The notes under the pieces: generated by a model
The model's database searches: none
The model's input: the letters and a program-made list of their open reading frames with translations, nothing else
What the model was told of the DNA's origin: nothing
Part shown: one piece after another, positions 29,253 through 37,665 of the stretch
How positions within the stretch are numbered: position 1 is the first letter of the stretch
Layout of the letters: each line of letters begins with the position of its first letter
Program-made: the position numbers and the translations under genes
Assembly: GCA_041495845.1 (NCBI GenBank)
Contig: JBGQDM010000012.1
Location: 1-47,811 of the forward strand
From: JBGQDM01 sp041495845
GTDB taxonomy: Bacteria; Acidobacteriota; Terriglobia; Terriglobales; Acidobacteriaceae
Length of the DNA stretch: 47,811 nucleotides
Direction: 5' to 3'

Positions 29253-29653
29253 GATGCACTCCCCATCACACGTCTGACCACTGACATCAATTGCTGTACC
29301 CGGAAGGGTTTCTCCACGCACGGCGCTCCGGTACGCCGCAACTTGGCTTGGGTTTCCTCATTGGCAATGTCGCCTGTCACCAGGACCATGCGGGAAGCGA
29401 GCGCGGGCCGGTGCGCCACCACCCAGTCGTAGACGTCGGCGCCGTCCACCCCGCCCGGGGTTCGCATGTCCGAGATCACGCCCAGAAAATCCTGGTGGCC
29501 GAGGACTTCCAGCGCTTCCGCGGCGGACTTGATGCAGACCACGGGATAGCCGTTCCGTTCCAGCGCCGCGCTGACCAGCGCCATTACTGAAGGCTCGTCC
29601 TCAATCAATAGCACCGGCAAGGTCGCCGGAGCGCCCACCGCTCCTGATCTCAT
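29249..29653 (-). CDS. Single-domain response regulator
   Basis: The 134-residue protein is one receiver domain: LIEDEP (acidic pair), phospho-acceptor Asp62 in VISDMRTPGG, a Thr in LVTGD, and EKPF with the conserved Lys. It has no output domain, so it would act as a phospho-relay or sink, or compete with the NtrC-type regulator for the kinase. Its ATG overlaps the kinase stop (ATGA) and its stop overlaps the regulator start (GTGA): three genes tightly coupled. Confidence 0.93.
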   Translation of the reverse strand: MRSGAVGAPATLPVLLIEDEPSVMALVSAALERNGYPVVCIKSAAEALEVLGHQDFLGVISDMRTPGGVDGADVYDWVVAHRPALASRMVLVTGDIANEETQAKLRRTGAPCVEKPFRVQQLMSVVRRVMGSAS

Positions 29654-32600
29654 CGTGGTTCTCCTCCCGCGGTCGCACCCAGCGACGCTCCCTCTTCCGC
29701 CAAAGGCAGGCGGACGACGAAAGTCGCACCCGGCGCGTCCGAGTTGTTGTGGCAGAGAATTTCTCCGCCGTGCTCGCGCACAATGCCGTAACAGATGCTC
29801 AGTCCCAGACCCGTCCCCTTGCCCACTTCCTTGGTGGTGAAAAACGGATCGAAGATGCGTTCCGGAGACACAATGCCGTTGCCGTTGTCGCGGAAGGAGA
29901 CTTCCGCCACGCCTCGCGACCAGGCGGTGGTGATTTCGATGCGCGCCGGACGTAACACCTCCCGCACCGCATCGTAGGCGTTGTTCAGGATGTTCAGAAA
30001 AACCTGCTGCAATTGCTGCGCGTCGCCGACCACTTCGGGCAGGCTCTGGGCCAGATTCTCGATGACTTCCACACCGTGGCTTTGAAAATCGTAAGCGCGC
30101 AATTGCAAGGTGCGCTGCAGGATGGCATTGATCTGCACCGGCTTGCGCTGCGGCGGCATCTGACGCGCAAAACTCAGCAGGTTCTGCACGATCTGACGGG
30201 TGCGTTGCGCTTCCTGCAGAATCACGCGCAGATCGCCGCGGGCCGTCTCGGGCAGGTCGGGATTCTCCATCAGCAGGTCGGCGAAACCGAGAATCGCGGT
30301 CAGCGGGTTGTTCACTTCATGGGCCACGCCCGACACCAGCTGTCCCACCGCCGCCATTTTCTCGGTGTGAATCAGCTTGGCCTGCAGCATGGAGGACTCG
30401 GTAATGTCCGTCACCACCGCCACCAGGCTGGTGATGTGCCCGTGCTCATCCCGCATGGGGCTCAGGTTGAGGGAGAACTGGCCGGCAACGCCATCCCCAC
30501 GCATGAGGGGCAGTTCAAGATTGTTGATGGGATGGCCCGCCAGCGTGGCTTCCAGCGCTTCACGCAGCACCGGCCGCCGCGGCGCCACCGCCAGTTCCTC
30601 CATCGGCCGGTTCAGCAACTGCTTCCATTCATAGCCCACGTCGGCCCAGCGCCGGTTGGCATAGGTGATGAGTCCACCCGCATCCACCACCAGAATCAGG
30701 CTCTGGGTGTTGTCCAGAATCTTGCCGGAAAAGTCGCGCTCGCGCTGCAACTCCGCCTGAAAGCCGCGCAGCCCGGTGATATCGAGCATCAAGCCGCGAA
30801 ACTGCACCACCCGGCCCTGGCTGTCACGCACAGCAAACGCATTTTGCAGGGTGTGCACCGGCGTCCCGTCTTTGCGGCGGAGCGTTTCCTGGTAGTTGCG
30901 CACGCTCCCGCCCGCTTCCAACTGCTGCCGGAAGCGTTCCCGCTGGTCCTCTGTGAAATAAATCTGGCGGCTGATCTCAGCACCCAGCAACTCCTCGCGG
31001 CTGTCGTAGCCGAGCATGCGCACCAGCGCCTCATTCACTTCGATGAAGCGCCCTTCCGGAGTCGAGAAGTACAGGCCTTCCTGAATGTTGTCGAAGAGTT
31101 CGCGATAGCGGCGTTCGGCCTCGCGCCGGTCGGTAATGTCTTTAAGCACGTGAATGGTCTGCAAACCTTCGTGCGCCGGGGCGTGAATGCGGGAAGTCGA
31201 GACCAGAAAAGTACGCTCCAGGGCCGAATGCAGAAATTCGTCTACGCCATCGCTCACGGCGCGGCAAAAGGGACAATCCGTGGCGGGAAGGCTGGTAGGC
31301 TCGGCGAGCACGGCCGCCGCACTCAAACCAATCAGCTCCTGCGGGCGCACTCCAATGAAGTCCGCCAGCGAGCGGTTGACGCGCAACACTCGCCGCGCTT
31401 CATCATGCACCAGGATAAAGTCGCTGATGGCGTCGAAGACCTCGACCCAGTGCCGGTTGGATCTCTCCATGCGGGTGAAGAGCTGAGCATTTTGCAGCGC
31501 CACTCCGGCAAAACTGGCGACCGCCTTGAGCATCTGTTGGACCGGCTCCGCCAGATCCTTGCCCAGCCCGGTGAGGGCAAGCGCGCCAATGATCTCGCCG
31601 TCCGGCCCCTGCAGACGGGTCATGGTGAGGTCGTCCCACTGCAACGCCGCTGCGAGTCCCGGCTGCAAAATGTCGGTGGCGGCGCCGCTGATCACGGGTT
31701 CCGCGGATTCCCGCAGCCGTGAACCCAGGGCGCCACCCAGCCGGGAGGCCAGCAAGCCATCCCGCTGTGCCGGCGGATGCCATCCCGCCACCTCAAGCGG
31801 CTGCGGCCCGTTGGCCAACAGCAACACGACTTCGCGCGCGTTCAACAGGTCGGCGGCCCGGAGCGTGAAGCTGCGGGCAAACGCTGGCACTTGCAGCAGC
31901 GACCCCAGTTCCAGCGCCAGCGAGATCAGTGCTTCCGCCCGGCGCCGGTGCTGTTGCGCCGCCTGCAGGTTGCGCGTCAGTTCCAGACCAACCGAAATTT
32001 GCGCGGCCAAGGCCTGGGCGCGCCGGACATCTTCAGCAGAAATCTGCTCGCCATCCACCCGCTCCAGCACTCCGAACATCCCCAGCGCCTGACCTTCCGT
32101 CCCCAGCAACGGGACGGCCAGAATCTGCCGGACTTCGGGGCCCGCCACATCCGAGTGCACCCCCGCCATGGGCAAGCGCTGGAGATCGTTTGACCAAAAC
32201 GCTTCCTGATCGATCAACACCTTCCGCGCTTTTTCCACCGGGAAACTGCGGTGGACGCGCCGCACTTCCCGACCCTCGGCGGCAAATTGCACCTCGCAGC
32301 GCTCGCCCTCCACCAGCCCAATGAATGATCGCCGGAAGCCGAGAAAGTCCGTCGCCCGCACCGCAAACTTGCTCAGGAACTGTTCGACATCGGCTGCCCC
32401 GGAAAGTTCGCAGGAAATTTCCAGCAGATCGTGGAGTTCCTGGGCCTGCCCGGAAGCCGTGTGGTAGAGCTCGGCGTTGGCCATAGCCACCGCGCCGAAT
32501 CCAGTGATCGCGGAAACCAGCGAACGGTCTTCCGCCGTGAATGCGCTCTCGGCTCGCGGATAAATCAGCACGGCGCCCGAACTCCGCGAAGTCCGGAACG

Positions 32601-33489
32601 GCACCGCCAGCAGGACACCCGCAGGCGCCACGTCCGTAAGTTGGTGAGACTCGGCTGTCATGGCCACAGAAATTGGTTCGCCGGCCGCCAGCGCCCGTTG
32701 CGCCAGGTCTTCGGCGCAGGCCAGCGCCCCCCCGCGATAGCGCTCGCGAATGGTTTCAGCCAGCGCCGGAGTTTCCCCGGAAGCGGCACCGAGGATGAAC
32801 CGCGTGTCCTGGCGAAAGAGCACGCAAACGGCAGGGGCGCGCAACAGACTGCGCAGCCGATCCGCGAGCGCCTCGACCACCGCGGAACCCCCCGGAGCCG
32901 ATGGCAGAGCGCGCGCAAACTCCATCAAAATGGTCGCCCGCCGGTGCTCCTCGCGCGATTCCAGGTTCAGCCGGGACGCCTCCAGCAGGCTGCCCATCTG
33001 CCCCGCCAGGATGGTCGCTTTCGCCGCCAGCTCGTCAGTGGCAAAGGCCGGATCGCTGACATGCAGGATGGCAAGAACGCCCGTGACCTCGCCGAAAGTA
33101 ATCAATGGCGCCGCCAGCAGGGAGCGAGCTTGGAAGCGCGCCGCAATCGGATAGCGATCGCCTTCCAGGTGATTCACATAAACGGCCCGCCGCTGGCGGA
33201 TGGCGTCCGCGGCAACCGCACTCTCGTCAGGGCGCAAGCGCAGGCCACGAAACTGGTCGGCCAGGTGACCGTCGGCTTCCGCCCCGATCAGTTCACCCGC
33301 TACCGTGCGCCACAGGTAGACCCCGCTGGCCCCAAATGCTTCCCGGGAGGCCCGACAGAAGAACTGCAGCAAGGAGTCCTTTTGCCGTCCCTCGGACGCA
33401 GCATGGGAAATGGAAAGGAGCAGGCTGCGGAATGTCGCTTCCGATCCTGCGGGCGTGCTTGACGGCAAGACTGGATTGCCGGTTCCCAT
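29650..33489 (-). CDS. Large multi-GAF, multi-PAS sensor histidine kinase
   Basis: The 1279-residue protein lacks any membrane segment and should be cytoplasmic. I see four GAF-like regions (about 20-180, 190-340, 355-510, 520-680), three PAS-like regions (about 690-820, 820-940, 945-1040), then HisKA with the H-box GVAHEVNNPLTAILGF (His1057). An HATPase domain follows (N-box NILNNAYDAV, G1 DNGNGI, G2 GKGTGLGLSI). The second Cys of a short CPFC pair lies in the first PAS region, which could hold a cofactor or be redox-active; that is speculative. It probably phosphorylates the two receivers downstream. Translation starts at ATG 33489; the upstream gap holds TCTCA-type repeats. Confidence 0.93.
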   Translation of the reverse strand: MGTGNPVLPSSTPAGSEATFRSLLLSISHAASEGRQKDSLLQFFCRASREAFGASGVYLWRTVAGELIGAEADGHLADQFRGLRLRPDESAVAADAIRQRRAVYVNHLEGDRYPIAARFQARSLLAAPLITFGEVTGVLAILHVSDPAFATDELAAKATILAGQMGSLLEASRLNLESREEHRRATILMEFARALPSAPGGSAVVEALADRLRSLLRAPAVCVLFRQDTRFILGAASGETPALAETIRERYRGGALACAEDLAQRALAAGEPISVAMTAESHQLTDVAPAGVLLAVPFRTSRSSGAVLIYPRAESAFTAEDRSLVSAITGFGAVAMANAELYHTASGQAQELHDLLEISCELSGAADVEQFLSKFAVRATDFLGFRRSFIGLVEGERCEVQFAAEGREVRRVHRSFPVEKARKVLIDQEAFWSNDLQRLPMAGVHSDVAGPEVRQILAVPLLGTEGQALGMFGVLERVDGEQISAEDVRRAQALAAQISVGLELTRNLQAAQQHRRRAEALISLALELGSLLQVPAFARSFTLRAADLLNAREVVLLLANGPQPLEVAGWHPPAQRDGLLASRLGGALGSRLRESAEPVISGAATDILQPGLAAALQWDDLTMTRLQGPDGEIIGALALTGLGKDLAEPVQQMLKAVASFAGVALQNAQLFTRMERSNRHWVEVFDAISDFILVHDEARRVLRVNRSLADFIGVRPQELIGLSAAAVLAEPTSLPATDCPFCRAVSDGVDEFLHSALERTFLVSTSRIHAPAHEGLQTIHVLKDITDRREAERRYRELFDNIQEGLYFSTPEGRFIEVNEALVRMLGYDSREELLGAEISRQIYFTEDQRERFRQQLEAGGSVRNYQETLRRKDGTPVHTLQNAFAVRDSQGRVVQFRGLMLDITGLRGFQAELQRERDFSGKILDNTQSLILVVDAGGLITYANRRWADVGYEWKQLLNRPMEELAVAPRRPVLREALEATLAGHPINNLELPLMRGDGVAGQFSLNLSPMRDEHGHITSLVAVVTDITESSMLQAKLIHTEKMAAVGQLVSGVAHEVNNPLTAILGFADLLMENPDLPETARGDLRVILQEAQRTRQIVQNLLSFARQMPPQRKPVQINAILQRTLQLRAYDFQSHGVEVIENLAQSLPEVVGDAQQLQQVFLNILNNAYDAVREVLRPARIEITTAWSRGVAEVSFRDNGNGIVSPERIFDPFFTTKEVGKGTGLGLSICYGIVREHGGEILCHNNSDAPGATFVVRLPLAEEGASLGATAGGEPR

Positions 33490-33558
33490 GTCGAGGAGTT
33501 CTCCCCTGACTCAACTGCCAGAAATCAAAGGGGGATACACATCGACGCTATCCCGCCA

Positions 33559-33680
33559 TCTCATTTTGAGTCAAGGACCAATGCACCAAGGTGTCTACTT
33601 GTGAAACATCTCCTAAGGATTCTCATCTTGAATGCCTCAAGTTGAGACAGAAGCTCGCCGGACAGCCGATGTATGAGACA
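33559..33680. promoter_or_regulatory. Cluster of TCTCA-N3-TGAGA-type sites, candidate enhancer
   Basis: Sites: TCTCA-TTT-TGAGT (33559-33571), TCTCA-TCT-TGAAT (33621-33633), CCTCA-AGT-TGAGA (33635-33647) and half-site TGAGACA (33674-33680). They share the left TCTCA or right TGAGA arm and a constant 3-base centre with the perfect copy at 27803-27815. Multiple sites 110-240 bases upstream of a -24/-12 element is the usual geometry for NtrC-type activators. Confidence 0.5.
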
Positions 33681-33792
33681 GCCTAGGCCAAACGTGCCGG
33701 CCGGACTCGGCTCGCACCTGCAACAATGCTAATAAACACTTACAAATGAACCACTTGCCGGAAATAGAACCAAGGTAACGGCGGGACCCGGG

Positions 33793-33809
33793 CTGGAAGG
33801 GGTCGTGCT
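33793..33809 (+). promoter_or_regulatory. Candidate sigma-54 promoter of the chemosensory operon
   Basis: The 17-base element is CTGGAAG-GGGTC-GTGCT. It has GG and GC separated by exactly ten bases, as in -24/-12 promoters. The -24 half departs from TTGGCAC at three positions. It shares the GTGC -12 half with the element at 27691-27707. Transcription would begin near 33820, which supports translation starting at 33847 or 33853 rather than 33805. Confidence 0.4.
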
Positions 33810-33846
33810 CTTTATCTGGCGACGAAGTATTGGGAGGTCCTTGTCT

Positions 33847-34194
33847 GTGGCCATGCGCAGGATAGGGAAGCTGATGTTGATCGCGCTCCTGGGAGGCCTG
33901 CTCTTAGCGGGCTCGAGTTCCGCTCAGCGGGTGGGTGGGGAGCTATTGAAACGGGTGAAAACCCAAGTGCAGCCGAGCTATCCCGAACTCGCCCACCGCA
34001 TGGGCATCTCCGGCGTGGTGAAGATTCAGGTAACCGTCTCCGCCAGCGGGAAAATCACCAGCACGAAACTTTTGGGTGGGCATCCGCTGCTGGCCGGGGC
34101 CTCGGAAGATGCCATCCGGCGGTGGAAGTTTGAGCCCGCGAGCGACGAGGCCACCGGCGTTGTTGAGTTCAAATTTGAGCGTACCGATCAGTAA
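33847..34194 (+). CDS. Small exported TonB C-terminal domain protein
   Basis: 115 residues from GTG 33847, which has GGGAGG nine bases upstream; ATG 33853 is two codons later. A signal peptide (residues 1-27, ending GSSSAQ) is followed directly by one TonB-C domain: PSYPELAHRMGISGVVKIQVTV, then GHPLLAGASEDAIRRWKFEPA. Unlike true TonB it has no Pro-rich linker, and its hydrophobic N-terminus looks cleavable, so it is unlikely to energise outer-membrane receptors in the classical way. It is first in the chemosensory operon, 32 bases before the MCP gene. The frame stays open to GTG 33805, but that start would sit inside the candidate promoter. Confidence 0.8.
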   Translation: MAMRRIGKLMLIALLGGLLLAGSSSAQRVGGELLKRVKTQVQPSYPELAHRMGISGVVKIQVTVSASGKITSTKLLGGHPLLAGASEDAIRRWKFEPASDEATGVVEFKFERTDQ

Positions 34195-34226
34195 GCATTG
34201 AACTGAGCGCAAGAGGGAGATGTGCG

Positions 34227-36212
34227 ATGACGATTCGCCAAAGACTCTACCGGAGCTTTGCCGCGGTTCTGGCCATGGTGCTCCTGATGTTTTTTGTGAA
34301 CCTGCTGGCGCTGCGGCGGGAGCGGGTAGCCCGCGACGCGGCCAGCCAGTCCCTGAACATGGCCGATAAGATCTCCGTTGTGCGTTTCCAGATGATGCAG
34401 AACCGGCAATACCTGGGTAATTATCTGCTGAGCGGCGATTCCCGCGAAGCCGAACGCATGTCCGACGGAGCGGTACAGCTCAATACACGGCTGACGGAAG
34501 CCAAGTCCCTGGCCACCAGCGAGCAGGAAAAAAACGCATTGGAAAAGGTGGGCACCCAAGAGCAGACCTGGGTCCGAGATTTCGCTTCCGCCCTGGTGAA
34601 TAAGCGCAAAGAAGTGGATGCCGGTAACGCGACCGTCGCCGAACTCCAGATATTTTATTTGCAGAAGGACCCCTCGTCGTGGGTCAAGAGTTCCACCGAC
34701 TTCCTGGACATTGCTGACCAGGAAAACGCCCGGGTCCTGGAAGAGCGCCGGCAATCCGATGAAGGCATGGCGACCGGAGCCATCGCGGTCAGCTTGATCA
34801 GCACTCTGGTGGCTTTGGGTTTGGGCGGATTTATCGCCTATCACACGGCGCGCGCCATCACCGGCCCCTTGGCCCATCTCATGAACGTGGCTGAGCAGAT
34901 CGGCGAGAGCGGCGACCTCGACCACACCGTCAAGGTGGAAGGGCAAGACGAAGTCGGCCAGTTGGCCAAAACTTTCAATCGCATGGTGAGCTACCTGAAA
35001 GAGATGGCGGCGGTTTCCGAAGCCATTGCCGGCGGCGATCTTACCGTCCGGGCGGAGCCGCGTTCTGCCCGCGACACCCTAGGCAACGCCTTTGCCCGCA
35101 TGGTGGAGGGGTTGCGCGACCTGGCGCGAAACGTTCGCGATGCTTCCGCCCAGGTGGCCAGCGGCTCCGCCCAGGTGGCTTCCGCTTCGGACGAATCCGC
35201 CAAAATCAGCCTCCAGGCCTCGGGCGCCATCGATGAAGTCACCAGCACCATGCATGAGATGAGCGTCAACGTGCAAAACATGGTCAAGAGCACGCAGATG
35301 CAGGCCACCAATGTCAGTGAAACCTCAGCGTCAATCGATCAGATGGTGGCTTCCATTCAGCGGGTGGCCGATACCGCCAAGGTGCTGCTCGACATTTCCA
35401 ACCGTTCCCGCGAAGAAGTGCACAGCGGTATGGGGACGATGGAAAAAGCCACCGACGGGCTCAACCGCATTAACCTCACCATCCACGATTCCAGCGAAAT
35501 CATTGATGCGCTGGGACAGCGCGCCGATGACATTGGACGCATCATCGAAGTGATCGACGATTTGGCGGAACAAACCAACTTGCTGGCTTTGAACGCCGCC
35601 ATTGAAGCGGCCCGGGCGGGCGAGCACGGCTTGGGCTTCGCCGTGGTTGCCGATGAAGTTCGCAAGCTGGCGGAAAAATCCGCCCAGTCCACCAAAGAAA
35701 TCTCCGACCTGATCCAGAGCATTCAGAAAGAAGCACGCAAAGCAGTGGACAACATGGAACGGAGCACGTCCATTGTGAACGAAGGATTGGGTCACGGGAA
35801 CGAGTTGACCTCAGCCCTGCGCAAGATTTCCAACGTGGTCACCGAGGTCTACAAGTTCGCGCAGGAAATTGGCGCCGCCACCAACGAACAATCCAACGGT
35901 TCGTCGCAGATCGCCAAAGCCACGACCCGGCTGAACGAGATCACGCACGAAATCAACTCCGCGGTGGAAGAACAAGCGTCCGGGACGCAAGCCGTGGTGC
36001 GCGCCATGGAGCGCATGCGCGAACTGGTGCAGCAGTCCACCTCTGGATCCACCGAGTTGGCGGCCTCGGCGGAGCAGATGTCGAAAATGTCGCGCGACCT
36101 CATGGACGGCATTGACCGCTTCCGCCTGGGAGATGAAGCCGAGAGCGGCAGCCGCCACCACGGTGGCAAGTCACCGCGCAGCCGGAGCGCGGGTGCAGGA
36201 TCTCGCTCCTAA
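34227..36212 (+). CDS. Methyl-accepting chemotaxis protein, membrane-bound, tandem HAMP
   Basis: The 661-residue receptor has a first membrane helix (about 12-30), a ~150-residue periplasmic helical domain probably of the four-helix-bundle type, and a second helix (about 187-208). HAMP then follows, and a second HAMP-like unit (GGDLTVRAEPRSARDTLGNAF). The signalling tip EQTNLLALNAAIEAARAGEHG and GFAVVADEVRKLAE contact CheA/CheW. No C-terminal pentapeptide for CheR/CheB tethering is present; the tail is Ser/Arg/Gly-rich. GAGGGAG precedes the ATG. It is the only receptor in the window and presumably the dedicated input of this cluster. Ligand unknown. Confidence 0.95.
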   Translation: MTIRQRLYRSFAAVLAMVLLMFFVNLLALRRERVARDAASQSLNMADKISVVRFQMMQNRQYLGNYLLSGDSREAERMSDGAVQLNTRLTEAKSLATSEQEKNALEKVGTQEQTWVRDFASALVNKRKEVDAGNATVAELQIFYLQKDPSSWVKSSTDFLDIADQENARVLEERRQSDEGMATGAIAVSLISTLVALGLGGFIAYHTARAITGPLAHLMNVAEQIGESGDLDHTVKVEGQDEVGQLAKTFNRMVSYLKEMAAVSEAIAGGDLTVRAEPRSARDTLGNAFARMVEGLRDLARNVRDASAQVASGSAQVASASDESAKISLQASGAIDEVTSTMHEMSVNVQNMVKSTQMQATNVSETSASIDQMVASIQRVADTAKVLLDISNRSREEVHSGMGTMEKATDGLNRINLTIHDSSEIIDALGQRADDIGRIIEVIDDLAEQTNLLALNAAIEAARAGEHGLGFAVVADEVRKLAEKSAQSTKEISDLIQSIQKEARKAVDNMERSTSIVNEGLGHGNELTSALRKISNVVTEVYKFAQEIGAATNEQSNGSSQIAKATTRLNEITHEINSAVEEQASGTQAVVRAMERMRELVQQSTSGSTELAASAEQMSKMSRDLMDGIDRFRLGDEAESGSRHHGGKSPRSRSAGAGSRS

Positions 36213-36218
36213 CCTCCC

Positions 36219-36746
36219 ATGTCCAAAGAACTCCACATCGTCGGCTTCCGGATCGGGCGGGAACACTACGGCGTCCCCATCATCTCGGTGCAGGAAATCG
36301 TGCGCGTGCCCGAGATTACCGCTGTCCCCGATGCGCCGGCGCACATCGAGGGCGTCATCAACCTGCGCGGCAAGATTGTTTACATCATCGATCTGCGCAA
36401 GCGCTTCGGAGAAAAGAACATCACCTCCGATCGCCGGAACCGCATCCTGGTCACCGAATTTCAGCACCGGCTGGCCGGGTTGATCGTCGACGCTGCTTCC
36501 GAGGTAGTGAAGATTCCCGCAACCGATGTGGATCCCCCTCCGGCAATTTTTGAGGAGGGTTCTGGACTGCAATGCGTCACCGGTGTGGGCAAATACCGCG
36601 GACGGCTGATCATGCTGCTGGATCTGGGCCAGCTGCTGCAAAACGACTTGCGGCCGGAGCGGCCTGCGATGGCTGCGGCGGCGACCGCGGCCGCGGACCC
36701 TGCCCCCGCTCCCAACCCCAGCAAAGGACCCGGCAAAGGACGATGA
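36219..36746 (+). CDS. cheW: Chemotaxis adaptor protein CheW
   Basis: The 175-residue adaptor links the MCP to CheA. The first ~140 residues form the SH3-like CheW domain: HIVGFRIGREHYGVPIISVQEI, the conserved GVINLRGKIVYIIDLR, and LIMLLDLGQLL. A Pro/Ala-rich tail of about 30 residues follows, longer than in typical CheW and possibly only a linker. It starts six bases after the MCP stop. Confidence 0.95.
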   Translation: MSKELHIVGFRIGREHYGVPIISVQEIVRVPEITAVPDAPAHIEGVINLRGKIVYIIDLRKRFGEKNITSDRRNRILVTEFQHRLAGLIVDAASEVVKIPATDVDPPPAIFEEGSGLQCVTGVGKYRGRLIMLLDLGQLLQNDLRPERPAMAAAATAAADPAPAPNPSKGPGKGR

Positions 36747-36759
36747 GGCGGACCCGACC

Positions 36760-37665
36760 ATGAACGCAGCCAGCGCCCCAGCGCCCATCTTGACCGAAGC
36801 CGAGATGAAGCTCCTGCAGGCACTCATCTATCAGGAGTGTGGCATGCATTTCGACGCCCGCCGCGAGCATTTCCTGCAAGACCGGTTGCTGCGGCGCTTG
36901 CGCGAATGTCAACTCGACTCTTTTTACAGCTATTACCGGCTGCTGACCTCTGCTGCCGGCCGCGATGAGTTGGCGCTGCTGCTCGAGCACCTCACGGTCA
37001 ACGAAACTAGTTTTTTTCGCAATCGCGCCCAACTCGAACTCTTCAGCAATCATTTGCTACAGGACGTGTTGCATCGTAAGGCCGAACGCCGCGAGTATGT
37101 TCTGCGACTGTGGAGCGCAGGCTGCTCCACCGGCCAGGAACCCTATACCCTGGCCATGCTGATCTGTGACGCGCTCTCCTTCTTTAACCTTCGTTTGGCC
37201 CCTCCCGGCCAGGCCGATTTCGCCAATCTTGTGCCCGGCCCGTGGAAGGTGGAGATCATCGCCTCGGACATCAACTACACCGTGCTGCGCGCCGCGCAGC
37301 AGGCCCTCTACAACGAAGCGCAAATGGCCCCGGTGGATTACTCCTACCGTCTCCGCTATTTCGACAAGGTGGGCGACCACTACGCCATCAAGAAAAAAAT
37401 CAAAGACCTGATCCATTTCGATTTTCACAACCTGAAAACAGAATTTCTGCCGCGCTGCAACGATTTCATTTTCTGCCGCAACGTCATGATGTACTTCGAC
37501 GAAGCCGAGCAAAAACGGCTGGTGGGGAAGTTCTACCGCTGCCTCGTTCCCGGCGGGCATCTTTTCGTCGGGCATGCGGAGAGCCTGCTGGGCATGACCA
37601 ACAAGTTCAGCTTGTTCCATCGCAACCAGGGTTCAGCCTACGCCCGGGTGGAGGGAGTCGAATGA
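36760..37665 (+). CDS. cheR: Chemotaxis protein methyltransferase CheR
   Basis: The 301-residue enzyme methylates receptor glutamates using S-adenosylmethionine. The helical N-terminal domain ends near HLTVNETSFFRN. The catalytic domain has LWSAGCSTGQEPYTLAM (SAM binding), IIASDINYTVLRAAQQALY and FIFCRNVMMYF. Its stop overlaps the cheA start as ATGA (37662-37665). No extra TPR domain is present, so it is a basic CheR. Confidence 0.96.
   Translation: MNAASAPAPILTEAEMKLLQALIYQECGMHFDARREHFLQDRLLRRLRECQLDSFYSYYRLLTSAAGRDELALLLEHLTVNETSFFRNRAQLELFSNHLLQDVLHRKAERREYVLRLWSAGCSTGQEPYTLAMLICDALSFFNLRLAPPGQADFANLVPGPWKVEIIASDINYTVLRAAQQALYNEAQMAPVDYSYRLRYFDKVGDHYAIKKKIKDLIHFDFHNLKTEFLPRCNDFIFCRNVMMYFDEAEQKRLVGKFYRCLVPGGHLFVGHAESLLGMTNKFSLFHRNQGSAYARVEGVE

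Larger units (their letters stand above)
33490..33846. other. Divergent control region between the kinase operon and the chemosensory operon
   Basis: This 357-bp region has lower GC than its surroundings and contains the TCTCA-N3-TGAGA-type elements (33559-33571, 33621-33633, 33635-33647) plus a TGAGACA half-site at 33674-33680. A GG-N10-GC element lies at 33793-33809. No gene is evident within it. A TTGACT on the minus strand (33569-33574) could be the -35 of a sigma-70 promoter for the kinase gene, but its -10 (near ATAGCG) is poor. Confidence 0.5.

Noticed and set aside
27849..29432. 527-codon plus-strand open frame
   Set aside because: It is antisense to the sigma-54 regulator gene; the translation is His/Gln-rich with no domain.
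30013..31722. 569-codon plus-strand open frame
   Set aside because: It is antisense to the multi-PAS kinase and gives a His/Gln/Arg-rich translation typical of shadow frames.
33705..33730. Second -24/-12 element at GGCTCGCACCTGC
   Set aside because: The GG to GC spacing is nine bases, not the strict ten needed for sigma-54.
37242..37661. 140-codon N-terminal extension of CheA
   Set aside because: It overlaps cheR in another frame. The ribosome site and ATGA overlap at 37662 and the Hpt start define the real N-terminus.
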